Source of the DNA: Wyeomyia smithii
Lineage: Eukaryota > Arthropoda > Insecta > Diptera > Culicidae
DNA: 64,000 nucleotides
Direction: 5' to 3'
Assembly (NCBI RefSeq): GCF_029784165.1
Contig: NC_073696.1
Coordinates: 85,493,215-85,557,214 of the forward strand
Shown: positions 1 to 11,487 of the stretch, piece after piece
How the letters are laid out: each line of letters starts with the position of its first letter
Position numbering within the stretch: position 1 is the stretch's first letter
Made by a program: the position numbers and the translations under genes
The notes under the pieces: model-generated
What the model saw: only the letters and a program-made list of their open reading frames with translations
Told to the model about the DNA's origin: nothing
Databases searched by the model: none

Positions 1-159
1 AATGTTTGGCTAATATTTTGTAATTTTCAGAAACCTATTTTTAAAAAAAAAGCTTTTCAAGATAATTAATTTTTAGTTTTTTTTAATTTTCTTAAACCAC
101 TGCTAACTTACTGGAGAGTGTAAATTAAGTGAAGGTGTCACACCGATCAAATAAACCGT

Positions 160-265
160 TTTTGTTCCGAAAATATTTGCAATTGCATAGCGTTTTATTC
201 TTTTATCTATAGAAACATCTATGCAATGTTCCAGCCAAAAAATCGATTAAAATGATTGTTTTGTG
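160..265 (-). repeat. Dispersed repeat family R1, fragment
   Basis: This segment carries, in reverse orientation, the core of a repeat found several times in the window (25625, 32590 reversed, 43225, 61062). The shared core reads, on the opposite strand, an AT-rich stretch with 'aaactttgcatagatgtttc' followed by 'gcaaaagat' and 'ttttgtg'. No coding potential is visible. It is probably part of an old non-autonomous element; the family is not named. Confidence 0.4.
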
Positions 266-2270
266 AAGTTGCACAATCATGTTCGCAGCTATTACAAACT
301 ATGCCTGGTAAATCACTGTATATAACAGTACATAATAGTGGCACTCTGTGAACTACTTTTAGTACATTAGTTATAAAAACTATGATTTATGAGAGAGAGA
401 TTTTTAGTTTATCGAAAAACGAACCAATTATTTATATTATTGATTAGCAATGTTGAATTTTTGGTTGATAGTGCCCACCACCAAAAAACAGCTTTCCGTC
501 AAATCAAAAACAGGTACCATTCAAACTATTATCAGTTTGCAAGAAGTTTAAATTTTTACAAACGTGCTCGAGTATTGACCAATTTTTCGGGCAACGCAAT
601 TTTTCGTTTGCTCATTTGCCCAATCTGCACTGCTGGTAATGGGCCATCCTTTTCATGCTTCGTATCATTTTCTGCGGCAATATGACCGGAAGGGGGTCAG
701 TCATTAAATTATATTCATTCCCTTTTACATCCCAATCTTAACTGATCTCGCTTTGGAAATTGTTTTTATCCGCTTCTCGCAATTATGATTAATATTCAGC
801 AGCTAGCAGCTCACAAAGGTGATAGTGGTGCGGTTCAGGGGACCAACTTTTTATTCGTTTATGGTGACCGGAATCAAAGGAAAAGATTTCTCCCAGCAGC
901 CTTTCGCAGCACGATGGTCGTTTTATTTGTGCACACTGATTGCCAATTTACAGAGGGGCATTCAGATTACGGAGAATGTCACCTGGTCAAATGGATTATT
1001 CGCAGTGTGTTTCAAAATTATTCGAAGTTATTGTTTTGTAGTGTTTAGTACATACCTTTCAGATCAAAAAATTACCGTATAAGAATGAGGAACTGCAAAA
1101 AATAGTGATATATCCTGATAACGTGATTACTTAATGTTAAAACTCCTAAGATGTAATATTTAATGACAAAAATGATGATAATAACTACCGTGATATTTCT
1201 AATCTCAGTGGATCACGAAAAAAATTGGAAAAAAGCTTAACATAGATGCTTTTATTAATTCTAAAATTCCACTCCCGGAAGACATAAGCCGTACTCTGCG
1301 TTCACTTTTTTTATTCTCATTTAAATACTCATTTAAAACCCACAACAAATCCATCTCTGTGCCAGATGGCAGCTCCCCCACGTTATTTTCCCATCCGTGA
1401 GGCTGCCAACCATTGGCTGCTAAAATGCCAAAAAAGTCATTACGGAATGGAAATAAATTTTCGCCTATTTGTCACGTTTTGTTATTACTCTTTCGCACAA
1501 CTTTTTGCTAGTCTGCCCTCTGGCGTCCGAGCCACATTATACTCGACGGCACCGACCGGGTTGAAGCTGAACTACGGTCCGAGCACTCACTCTGGCTCTG
1601 ACGGTCAGACTTTCCAATCGAATTTATAATCGCATCAGAGGAAGAGATTTTAGAACGCTTCCGAACAACAGACAGCGCGGGCAAGTTTGCGGATGCGATT
1701 CTGGACATCGCCTTTTTCGCGCATTCCGTGCGATGCGGATGGACATAAACCAACGCCAGTGAAAAGCTCGTTAGACTAAACTCGACTGTAGAGCAGCGTG
1801 TTTTGATTTATTGATAAGGTAAAGTTGCCGAGTTAGGTTATCATTCACTTGCGGGAGCCGAGAGCGGTGCTTTAAGTAATCCAGCAGTATGACCGAGCAT
1901 ATGTGTTCTGTGCTGTGTATTTCGAATTAGGTATTCATTTTAAAACATTTGAAACAACGCTTTGCAGATCGCAAGTATACTTAATAGTCAGCGTCCAATA
2001 AATTATGCGTAAAGATTTAAATTATATAAGGTTTGCCGCAGTGTATGCTTTTATGGTCTCAACTCTAGCGGCATTAAAAAAATATTTCAGAGTAATGATA
2101 ATTAACATTTGTTGTTTCAATGTATTATTTGCAGCCTGTTGCATTATTGAAGTTGAGAAAAATGAGTAATTTAGCATATTATTTCGAGGTTAAAATTAAT
2201 AACTGTTGTCAAAATAGTAATGTTGATTGAAAGCTGTACCTTGATCAACAATGCATTTTCTGCTTCACAA
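266..2270. other. No recognisable gene; partly GC-rich unique-looking DNA
   Basis: I see no conserved coding sequence or repeat here. Short open frames (389-685, 785-1048, 1366-1629, minus-strand 1508-1753) have no recognisable motif. The stretch 1500-1780 is clearly richer in GC than its surroundings and could be a host promoter or 5' exon, but there is no TATA box and no splice pattern I can defend. Confidence 0.3.
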
Positions 2271-2744
2271 CAATTGAAAAATCCATTCGTTGTTTTGCTT
2301 TCGTCTCGATTAGACGCAAATTGTTCATCTCCGTTTGAGTTTGCAAAATAACAATACACGAGTTATCGTACGGGTGTTTTTTTGTCGATTATTTCTTGTG
2401 CTGCGCGATAACAATAGCCGGTAGTTTATCGGCAGAAACATCTTCTGCACACTGGTAGGGGCAGGCTACCCCGCCAGTGATCCGATACGCAGCTGATATA
2501 TCAGCAAGAATAATTCTCCCGCACCGCTGTTACCCCGCTAGCAGCACGGACCACCATACGATCGAGCGAGTGGAAGTCAACTACAAGTGGCATCTACAAG
2601 GTCGCGTGTAGGATACGGCCACTGTGTCACAACACGAAGCTGGATCGTCATTGTTTGTTCTGCGGAGACGCTCGATTAATCCTACTATCAGCCGTGAGGT
2701 CGTGACTTAGACGTTCGGTGAAGTATTCACTTTAGAATTTTTAA

Positions 2745-2819
2745 CATTATTATTAATAGTATCATTATTGTTATTATTATAATTATTATTACTATTATTA
2801 TTATTATTATTATTATTAC

Positions 2820-2861
<42 letters not shown>

Positions 2862-2882
2862 TGTTATTAGTATTAGTATTAC
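2745..2882 (+). repeat. (TTA)n microsatellite in the retrotransposon 5' UTR
   Basis: About 135 bp of nearly uninterrupted ATT/TTA trinucleotides with a few C and G interruptions. It lies inside the 5' UTR of the I-clade element, 130 bp before ORF1, so it is either carried by the family or has expanded in this copy. Confidence 0.9.
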
Positions 2883-3013
2883 TGCCTTTTTTTTAATTTT
2901 GATCCATTGTAGTTTGAAAAATTGTTTTTAAAATTTAATAGCAACTATTTGACCCCCCCCACACATTCGAATATTTATCGTTTGTGTGCGGTAGAGCGTA
3001 ACGCTCCCGCAAA

Positions 3014-4387
3014 ATGGACGACATGCAGGTGCAACTATTCCTGGATGTGGAAACAACTGGGGAAGAGATTGAGATCTCCCCCATCAATTCCCCTCTACCT
3101 TCCCCGCTACCTAGCCCCGTACCAAGGGTACCGGCAACACGGGTGAAAGCTTACCCAGATGCTTCGAAAGGTCCGTTCGTAGTTTATTTCAGGCCCATAA
3201 AAAAGCCTCTAAATATAATTCAAATCGGCAAGGACCTGGCAAAACAGTTTTCGGACGTAACCGAAATTACAAAGGTTAGACCGAACAAACTGCGAGTTGT
3301 TGTGAGTAGCTTGAAGCAAGCAAACGCAATTGCTAGCTACGAGCTCTTCACGAGAGAGTACCGCGTGTACATCCCTGCCAAGGACGTGGAGATCGACGGT
3401 GTGGTTACCGAAGGAAGCCTCACGGTCGATGACATTTTGCGTCACGGGGTTGGCTGCTTCAAAAACCCCCTGATTCAAGATGTAAAGATACTGGATGTCA
3501 AGCAATTGCATTCAGTATCCATCGAAGAAGGGAAGAAGAAATTCTTCCCTTCGGATTCCTTCCGTGTAACATTCGCCGGATCCGCACTGCCGAACTACAT
3601 CTCCTTGGACAGGGTGCCTGTACGCCTGTTCGTACCGCGGGTCATGCATTGCCAAAACTGCAAGCAGTTAGGTCATACAGCCACCTACTGCTGCAACAAG
3701 GCACGCTGCAGCAAGTGCGGAGGCAATCATGCTGAGACCGCTTGCAGTGAGGATACTGAAAAGTGTCTTTACTGCGAGGGAACTCGGCATGACCTTTCGG
3801 CGTGTCCCGCGTACAAACAGCGCGAGGAAAAAATAAAGCGTTCCCTCAAGGAACGATCAAAGCGCTCTTTCGCAGAAATGCTGAAGAGTGCTGAGCCACC
3901 CTCGACAGGAAACATCTTTTCCTTTTTGCCAACCGATGAGGGTACATCTGACGATCCCGTCGAAGGGTGTTCTTATGCCATGCCAGAAGGATCTAGGAAG
4001 AGGAGAATGATCAACTCTCCTAATCTTTCTCGCAAAGGTCGCAAGATAACCCCTAGCGGAATGACCAATAAGCCAACACAAAAAGGAAGCGGTGAAGAAA
4101 AACCGAAGCAAGTACCTCCCGGTTTTAATTTTAAATCAAACCAGGAGTACCCACCGCTTCCTGGGGCACCAAAAACCCCTCGGGCACCCATTTCTCGATC
4201 AGAAGATAAAATAGAAACAGGGTTCATAAAATTTTCTGATATTGTGGACTGGATATTTAAAACATTCAACATACCAGATCCCCTACAAAATATTCTTCTT
4301 GCCCTTCTTCCTACAGTGAAAACCTTTTTGATGCAACTAGCAGCAACTTGGCCCCTCATTTCAGCTATCATATCTTTCGATGACTAA
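3014..4387 (+). CDS. ORF1 nucleic-acid-binding protein of the I-clade element
   Basis: Encodes 457 residues, the expected size of I-clade ORF1. The product should coat the element RNA and chaperone it back to the nucleus. Near the N-terminus is a proline/serine stretch (residues about 20-36). The centre holds three zinc knuckles: CQNCKQLGHTATYC, then CSKCGGNHAETAC, then CLYCEGTRHDLSAC. A basic segment rich in Lys/Arg/Ser follows, then 'PPGFNFKSNQEYPPLPG', a motif common in this ORF1 type, and a hydrophobic C-terminal tail. The ATG follows a 5' UTR without good competing starts. The stop overlaps the ORF2 start as ATGACTAA, suggesting reinitiation of translation. The frame is intact. Confidence 0.85.
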   Translation: MDDMQVQLFLDVETTGEEIEISPINSPLPSPLPSPVPRVPATRVKAYPDASKGPFVVYFRPIKKPLNIIQIGKDLAKQFSDVTEITKVRPNKLRVVVSSLKQANAIASYELFTREYRVYIPAKDVEIDGVVTEGSLTVDDILRHGVGCFKNPLIQDVKILDVKQLHSVSIEEGKKKFFPSDSFRVTFAGSALPNYISLDRVPVRLFVPRVMHCQNCKQLGHTATYCCNKARCSKCGGNHAETACSEDTEKCLYCEGTRHDLSACPAYKQREEKIKRSLKERSKRSFAEMLKSAEPPSTGNIFSFLPTDEGTSDDPVEGCSYAMPEGSRKRRMINSPNLSRKGRKITPSGMTNKPTQKGSGEEKPKQVPPGFNFKSNQEYPPLPGAPKTPRAPISRSEDKIETGFIKFSDIVDWIFKTFNIPDPLQNILLALLPTVKTFLMQLAATWPLISAIISFDD

Positions 4388-7300
4388 TACGGCGAAAGAG
4401 GTTAGGAATTTTATCACTGTATTACAGTGGAATTGCAGAAGTATCATCCCCAAATTCGATCTATTTTCTCATTTAATAAATACATACAATTGTGACGCAT
4501 TTGCGCTCTGTGAAACCTTTCTCAATTCAAACGATCAACTCAATTTCCACGATTTTAACATTATTCGTCGAGATCGAGACTCACACGGTGGAGGGGTACT
4601 TTTAGGGATTAAAAAGTGCTATTCCTTCTTCCGAATCGACCTCCCCTCGATCTCGAATATTGAAGTCGTTGCCATTCAAACGAATATGGATGGAAAAGAC
4701 CTATGCCTTGTTTCGTTATATATGCCTCCATCCGCGCGGATTGAACAGAAGCATCTCACTGATATAGCAGAGTTGCTTCCCGCGCCTTTTTTGATATTGG
4801 GAGATTTTAATTCTCACTGTTCGCTATGGGGGTCGCTGTACGACGACAACCGATCTTCTTTAATCTGTAACTTGATCGACGACTTCAATATGACAGTTTT
4901 GAATACTGGGGAAGCGACACGTGTACCTAATCCTCCAGCACGTGAAAGCGTGCTTGACCTATCCCTCTGCTCGACATCACTAGCGCTAGATTGCCGGTGG
5001 AAAGTAATCAACGATCCCCACGGTAGTGATCATCTTCCAATCGTTATATCAATTGCTAATGGTTCAACTCCCCCGAACCCAATCAATATTTCCTACGACC
5101 TTACACGTAATATTGATTGGAAGTGTTATGAGTCTATTATAGCGCAATCTATCGAGACTCACGAGGAACTTCCTCCGGAGGAAGAATACGCGTTCTTAGC
5201 TGGCTTGATAATCGACGCCGCGACTCAAGCTCAGACGAAACCGATACCCGGGGTAACGATTAGACAGCGCCCTCCCAACAAATGTTGGGACAAAGAGTGC
5301 TCTGAGCTGTACGCGCGAAGGTCCGCGGCGTATAAGGACTACCGGGAGTACGGCACTGTCAACCTACTTCGAAAGTACGAGGCACTGGGCAGGCAGATGA
5401 AGAGCTTAGTAAAGGCGAAAAAACGCGGGTACTGGCGGCGGTTCGTAAACGCGTTGTCCAGGGAAACAGCGATGAGCACTCTTTGGGATACCGCCAGGCG
5501 CATGCGGAACCGTGACGTTTCGAATGAAAGCGAGGAGTATTCAGATCGCTGGATACTCGATTTTGCCAAAAAGGTCTGTCCAGACTCTGTACCGGAACAG
5601 AAAACCTTTCGCGACGCGTTATTAGTAACTACGGAAGAGCCTCCATTTTCGATGTTGGAATTTTCAATGGCTCTCCTGTCGTGCAACAATAAGGCTCCAG
5701 GGTTAGATAGAATAAAATTCAACCTGTTGAAGAACCTACCCGACTCTGCAAAAAGACGCTTGTTGAATTTATTCAACAAGTTTCTTGAGCTAAATATTGT
5801 TCCGCATGACTGGAGGGAGGTAAAAGTCATTGCTATTCGGAAACCCGGGAAACTTGCCTCTGATCACAATTCATATAGGCCGATTGCGATGCTCTCTTGC
5901 CTCCGGAAATTAATGGAGAAAACGATCCTCTTACGGTTAGACAAATGGGTCGAAACAAACGGGTTACTTTCAGATACTCAATTTGGCTTTCGCCGGGGCA
6001 AAGGGACGAACGATTGCCTAGCGTTGCTTTCTACTGAAATTCAACTAGCCTTTGCTCGAAAAGAGCAAATGGCTTCTGCGTTCATGGATATTAAGGGGGC
6101 TTTTGACTCTGTCTCTGTAGAAGTTTTAAGCGCGAAACTTCATTCGCAGGGACTTTCACCATATTTGAATAACTTTTTGCTCAATTTGTTGTCAGAAAAG
6201 CATATGTATTTCTCACATGGCGATTCGACAACTTCCCGAATTAGTTACATGGGCCTCCCCCAGGGCTCATGTTTAAGTCCTCTCTTATATAATTTTTACG
6301 TCAATGACATCGATGAATGTCTTGCAAATTCATGCACGCTAAGGCAACTTGCAGACGATAGCGTTGTATCCATTACTGGTGGCAAGGCTAGCGACCTGCA
6401 AGGACCATTGCAAGATACCTTAGACAATTTGTCTGAATGGGCTCTTAAGCTGGGTATCGAATTCTCTCCGGAGAAAACTGAGCTGGTCGTTTTTTCTAGG
6501 AAGCATAACCCAGCTCAGCTGCAGCTCCTACTAACGGGTAAAACGATCTCTCAGGTTTTAGTCGCTAAATATCTCGGGGTCTGGTTCGACTCCAAATGCA
6601 CCTGGGCTTGTCATATTAGGTATCTGACACAAAAATGCCAACAGAGGATTAATTTTCTTCGTACGATTACCGGAACTTGGTGGGGTGCTCACCCAGGAGA
6701 CCTTCTAAGGTTATACCAAACAACGATATTGTCAGTTCTTGAGTACGGCTGTTTCTGCTTTCGCTCCGCCGCGAACACGCACATTATAAAATTAGAGAGA
6801 ATTCAATATCGTTGTTTGCGTATTGCCTTGGGTTGCATGCAGTCGACCCATACGATGAGTCTTGAAGTGCTAGCGGGTATTCTTCCGTTGAAACATCGTT
6901 TTTGGAATCTCTCTTACCGGTTGCTAATTCGATGCACAGTTATGAACCCATTAGTAATTGAAAATTTCGAGAGGTTGGTCGACCTTCAATCTCAATCCAG
7001 ATTTATGACTTTATATTTTGACTATATGGCTCAAGATATTAATCCTTCTTCATACGATTCCTCCAATGTCGCACTTTTAGCTACTTCTAATAATGCTATA
7101 TTCTTCGACACCACCATGAAACAAGACATTTCTGGTATCCCGGATCAATTGCGACCCCAAGAGATCCCTAAGTTTTTTTCCAATAAGTTTAAACATGTTA
7201 GTTATGATAAAAGCTTTTACACTGACGGATCTAATCTAGATGAGTCCACTGGCTTCGGTGTTTTCCACGAAAATTTTACCGCCTCCTACAAACTCGATGC

Positions 7301-8064
7301 TCCTGCTTCCGTGTACGTCGCAGAACTTGCTGCTATTCAGTACTCTCTTGGAATCATCGAAACCCTACCCATAGACCACTACTTCATCTTCACAGATAGT
7401 CTCAGTGCCATTGAGGCTCTGCGATCAATGAAGCCTGCGAAGCACACCCCGTATTTCCTGGGGGAATATACGGCGGTTTTTAAGTGCTTTAACAGATAAA
7501 AATTACCGGGTTACCTTAGCGTGGGTCCCTTCTCATTGCTCGATTCCGGGTAACGAAAAGGCTGACTCTTTAGCTAAGGCGGGTGCTATTGACGGCGATA
7601 TTTATGAAAGACCAATTGCTTTTGATGAATTTTATCGCATTTTGCGTCAGAGAACACTCAACAGTTGGCAATCATCATGGAACTCAGATGAACTGGGACG
7701 GTGGCTACATTCCATTTTTCCTAAGGTATCGACGAAAGCATGGTTCAAGGGGTTGGATGTAGGTCGGGACTTCATTCGCGTGATGTCCAGACTTATGTCC
7801 AATCACTATACGTTAAACACGCATCTCTTTCGTATAGGGCTTGTAGACAGTAATCACTGCGTTTGTGGCGATGGCTACCATGACATCGAGCATGTTGTTT
7901 GGTCGTGTACCGAATACTGTGGTGTTAGGTCTGAGCTTATAGATTCCCTTCGGGCCCGAGGAAAACAACCGAACGTACCCGTTAGAGACATTCTGGGAAG
8001 CGGTGATCTCCAGTACATGACACAGCTATACGTGTTCATAAAACACGCTGGTATTAAAATATGA
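4380..8064 (+). pseudogene. ORF2 (endonuclease-RT-RNase H) of the I-clade element, one frameshift
   Basis: Residues 1-1039 are open from 4380 to 7499. Endonuclease motifs are QWNCRSI, the ETF glutamate, GGGVLLG, GDFNSHCSLWG and GSDHLPI. The reverse transcriptase shows AFMDIKGAFDSVS, GLPQGSCLSP and the catalytic pair in LADDS (D659, D660), all intact. RNase H begins at FYTDGSN (D949) with FTDSLSA. At 7477-7481 a run of five T where four are expected shifts the frame and ends the protein at 7497-7499. The other frame continues directly with the last RNase H motif (AWVPSHCSIPGNEKAD), the linker, and a terminal CVCGDGYHDIEHVVWSC, stopping at 8062-8064. Without that base the ORF would be complete, so this is a recent insertion; an assembly error in a homopolymer is possible. 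Confidence 0.85.
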
Positions 8065-8451
8065 AACTCTTCTATCTATTTGTTAGAGTACCATTCCCGC
8101 TACACGCTGAAAGAAGATGATACACTAAGCTGGAGACACCCAAACGAAGACTCGGCATCTTCATGTTCACGCAGACAACTCAGTCCAAACTGCTCAAATA
8201 GAACATCACTGCTTAGCCATGTACAAATAAATAAATCGTATAACTCAATATAGTTGAAATCAAAATTGTAACTCCCCTCCTCTCACCTTAAATCCCCACT
8301 AGCTCGTAGTCGGCCGCGAGAATAAAGAAAAGGCCTCCCTCTTTTCCCTGCTAATTTAGAATTTAAAAAAAATGTACTTGGCTCAGTTAAACATAAATTG
8401 TATCGTGCCGTGTCAAATAAACTATTTAAAAAAAAAAAACAATTGAAAAAT

Positions 8452-9479
8452 TACCAAAAACAACCAAATATTTCAAAGTGACTGCTAGGTTCATTCTGAA
8501 TTAAAATTAATACGGAAAACATGTTGAAATTTGTTTTCTCTTATCTTAACAATGACCCTAGGCAATGAAGAGTAGCAGTAGCAAAGTAGCCTGCCGGACC
8601 TGGCTCAAGTTTAGCTGGAAATCCATCAACGTTTAATTGAATATTCATATGGTTACGACCGAACACTCTTTGTCCTGCTGTACGCCACGTGCATAAGAAT
8701 ATGGTAACATAACCCAAACCGTATGCTTCACAGTATGTGACCCTGACTCAGCCATACTGCTTACAAATTTCCAGTCTACGGGATTTTCATTACATGCCAA
8801 GAAGTTGATTCAGCTAAAACTCATCAGCCGAAATTTTTGGGCGCTCACGTTCTCAAATCAGAATGGGTGGGCGCGCATGAAATGCAATTTAAAACACGTG
8901 TGGAATAATTTTAAATTATTCTATTTTTCGCTATTTGATTGTTAGTCGAATGCGTGTTAAGAATGGAAAAGAAAACAACTATTTCCGAGAAAGGATATAA
9001 AATGGGCGGAAAATGTTGAATTGGTCATAGCCATGGAGTGCTTCACTTTTTCTACTGTTAAAAACAATTCGATCAGAGAAAGGAGGGGGAGGGGGGGTAT
9101 CTAAAGGGGGAGAAAAATCCTTTAGCTCATTATCTAAAAACCTCTCACAAGAACCAAACCAACAACAGACACAGAGTGTCTTCGAAACTTCAACTTCAAA
9201 AATAAAATTCTCTGATTTTCATAAGTTTTTGCAAAAGAATAAACCTTTTGCAAAACCTAATAAATCAGAGAATTTTACACCAGTACATTTTTCTCACCCA
9301 AAGTCTTTAGGACTTGTGATATATATTGGCTTTGAGCACATGACGAGTCAACAGTCTTTTCACTCAACTGACCAATTTGATTTTATAGTAGCCGAATTGA
9401 GTCGATTTCTAGTCGAGTGCTTGGTTGAGTCGACTGCTTGAAAATTCGTGAAACAGCTGATCAAAACCCAAATGATCTG
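8452..9479. other. No gene seen; G-rich tract at 9081-9111
   Basis: AT-rich sequence with no convincing coding frame. At 9081-9111 several runs of five to seven G lie close together on the plus strand, a possible quadruplex former. The open frame 9229-9441 has no recognisable motif. Confidence 0.3.
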
Positions 9480-9860
9480 AAAATGCGCCAAAATTTAATC
9501 GACCATTTTTTATTTGAATGAAATTTTGCACACGTATTTGGCTTAGCAAACTATTTTTCACAGACGGAGGATTCTTTTGGGTCCATGACTTGTTTTCTAA
9601 AAGGACGTGTATGTTTAGGCATGGGCTTTCGTTTTAGAGCATTCAAAGCCGTGGTTGTACAGAAAAACTGTCTGAGAGTGAGTTGTAGGAAATTATCAAT
9701 GCATTGAAGAAAATACATCATAAAAAGAAATTGGAAAGAACGCTAAATTTTAATCTACAAAAAAAGGTAAATTTATTTCCTTATTTATTTTTTTTAAAGA
9801 AACTTGAAGGTAAAAACGCAACTTTTGATAAAAAGTGCAGAAAATATCTTAATTACGACG
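9480..9860 (+). repeat. Partial copy of the long-inverted-repeat transposon at the right edge
   Basis: This segment aligns by eye, in the same orientation, with about 61960-62260: both have a 'tttaatcgaccattttt' start, then 'agaaaaactgtctgagantg', 'agttgtaggaaatta' and an end with 'aaagaaacttga' and 'cgcaacttt'. It has no coding region and looks like a stray end of the same DNA transposon family. Confidence 0.55.
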
Positions 9861-10115
9861 GCTTTTGATGTGCAGGAAATACCGTAGTGCATCAAATTTC
9901 GGACACATAAACTATGATGTAACTTCTTGCATTAAAAAATCAACGAAAAATTCATTTTCTCGTCGATCCTAAAGGTTTAACAGGTCGGCTATTTTATTGT
10001 TGTTGCAATTAAGTGCTATTTATATAGGTTCTGACATGTTTTGTTTATTAAATGAACGAGAATTCAGAACTCGGCTTTGATTCAAATTACACTTCAATGT
10101 AATCACTAAGAGATT

Positions 10116-10294
10116 GGGGGCCATCCACATACCACGTGGACAGCCTAGGGGGGGGGGGGGGGGGTGTGGTTGGTTTGTGAAATGCTCACGGTCCTTACAA
10201 AAAAAAATAGAATTTATATGGGCATTTGTCCACGGGGGGTGGGGAGGGGGGATGAGTGAAAATCGTCAAAAATCTGTCCACGTGGATGGCCCCT
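10116..10294. mobile_element. G-rich MITE with GGGGCCATCCAC ends
   Basis: About 180 bp. The left end reads GGGGCCATCCAC-ATACCAC-GTGGACAG and the right end, inverted, reads GGGGCCATCCACGTGGACAG, so the arms match except for a 7-bp indel. A second, truncated end of the same family sits at 16219. The interior has a 17-G run (10148-10164) and a G6-T-G4-A-G6 tract (10234-10251). No TSD is resolved; GGGGCC-type ends occur in several cut-and-paste superfamilies, so none is assigned. Confidence 0.7.
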
Positions 10295-10592
10295 TGATAG
10301 GTAAACTATCTCAAGACTGACTGTCACTTTTTTCAGCCTTGGAGTAGGGATGGAAAATATCCACTAAAATGGCTACCGATAATTAACGATAATTTCGCGA
10401 TAATTATCGATAACTATCGATAATCATTGATGGTTTGACAGCTGAAAGCAGATGAAGAAAAACAACAAAATGTTGCTTCCCTCGTGGACAGGAACAATAT
10501 TTAAAAGTTTATTCGCACACATAATTCGCACTTATGCGAAATCTCGTCGGCATAGGCGTAGCCAAAGGGGGGCATATTAACATTGCACCAGT

Positions 10593-10903
10593 ATGAGAGC
10601 AGACCGTAAGAACTTGGAAGAGTTGGATCTTATAGACCTGCTAGCTAAAGCCCATTCTTTCTTCCCTGCGACTGAGAAAGCAGTTAAAATTGCACTTGCT
10701 CTACCATGGAAACATGCACGATTGAACGCTCGTTCAGCACATTACGTCGGGTGAAAACCTGGCTGAGGTCAACAATATTTGAACAGCGGTTGAGTGCTCT
10801 CTGCTTGCTGAGTGTTCATCGGCAGATGGTCAACAACAATCGTGAAAAGACACATGAACCGCTTCCGGAACGTTTGACGTTTGATGCCCGAAGATTTTAT
10901 TGA
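10593..10903 (+). pseudogene. hAT transposase C-terminal (dimerisation domain) remnant
   Basis: The first frame from 10593 reads MRADRKNLEELDLIDLLAKA and continues to ATEKAVKIALALP. A one-base shift near 10700 leads into TCTIERSFSTLRRVKTWLRS and then RLSALCLLSVHR. This is the signature of the C-terminal hAT dimerisation region found in transposases related to P52rIPK/ZMYM-like proteins, where Thr-X-Glu-Arg-Ser-Phe-Ser is highly conserved. Everything upstream, including the DNA-binding finger and catalytic core, is missing, and the extreme C-terminus is cut by the retroelement fragment. It is a relic. Confidence 0.7.
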
Positions 10904-11446
10904 GAATCTTGACTGTGTCTACAATCTTCACGTCCTTGGGAAGCTTTGACAGGATGTAGTTGAGATAGCGGCTGTGCAAATGGGTGTCCAGCTTCCGGAG
11001 AAGTAAACGTACCTTCGCCGCATCATTCAGCTGGCCTGCATCGTTCTCGAAGCGGTCCTGGTAGCGGTTAAACAACAACGTCCGAACGTAACTCCGTTCT
11101 CTTCGTCAAAGACAAACTCGATGATGTTCGAAGAGAGGGACTCTAAAGTCTGCTCCGGGGTTTGATACTGACGCTGCTGCTGCTGGACCGCTATCCGCTG
11201 TAAAATTTGGGCCATCTTGTGAATCATATCTTGAATTCCCGGTTGCGGCTGCTGATCAACTCTATCTTCTGCCATGTTCGTGGATTCTTGGGATCCTCGT
11301 CGCCAAAATAATATGTCCAAAGTTTTAAATGAACTAAAGAGTTTTTAGTAAAGAACATCTATTTATATTCGAGGTTGGACAAAGAATAATCAAATTTTCC
11401 ACTCTGATATCAAGGACAACTTTTCACTGGTTCCCTTGATGTAACA
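10875..11446 (-). pseudogene. Ty3/gypsy-type LTR element fragment: gag start, PBS region, possible LTR
   Basis: On the minus strand, gag begins at 11275 (MAEDRVDQQPQPG) with a Gln-rich segment, then ESLSSNIIEFVFDEENGVTF. A single-base shift near 11085 leads to NRYQDRFENDAGQLND, VRLLLRKLD and YILSKLPKDV, ending at FGHQTS where it joins hAT sequence. This is the N-terminal gag pattern of insect Ty3/gypsy elements. Just upstream is TTTTGGCGACGAGGAT (about 11290-11306), typical of the leader next to a primer-binding site. Beyond it, 11311-11446 could be the 5' LTR, starting TGTTACATCAAGG. Only about 570 bp remain. Confidence 0.6.
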
Positions 11447-11487
11447 ATCACTAAAGACTAGTATTTATTTCTATTTTTCAAAACACA

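Larger units (their letters stand above)
2283..8439 (+). mobile_element. I-clade non-LTR retrotransposon, apparently full length
   Basis: A 6.16-kb element bounded by direct repeats CAATTGAAAAAT at 2271-2282 and 8440-8451. The second copy directly follows a 12-A tail (8428-8439), as expected of target-primed reverse transcription. It has a 731-bp 5' UTR with a long TTA-type microsatellite, ORF1 (nucleic-acid-binding, three zinc knuckles), an 8-nt overlap, and ORF2 (endonuclease, reverse transcriptase, RNase H, terminal Cys/His motif). The order endonuclease-RT-RNase H with a three-knuckle ORF1 fits the I clade, whose mosquito members include MosquI; LOA is the alternative. The TSD places the 5' end just before 'CCATTCGTTG', so the copy looks untruncated. 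One single-base frameshift in ORF2 is the only lesion I found. Confidence 0.85.

Noticed and set aside
1508..1753. Minus-strand Ser/Arg-rich open frame
   Set aside because: GC-rich composition alone can explain it; no domain or start context.
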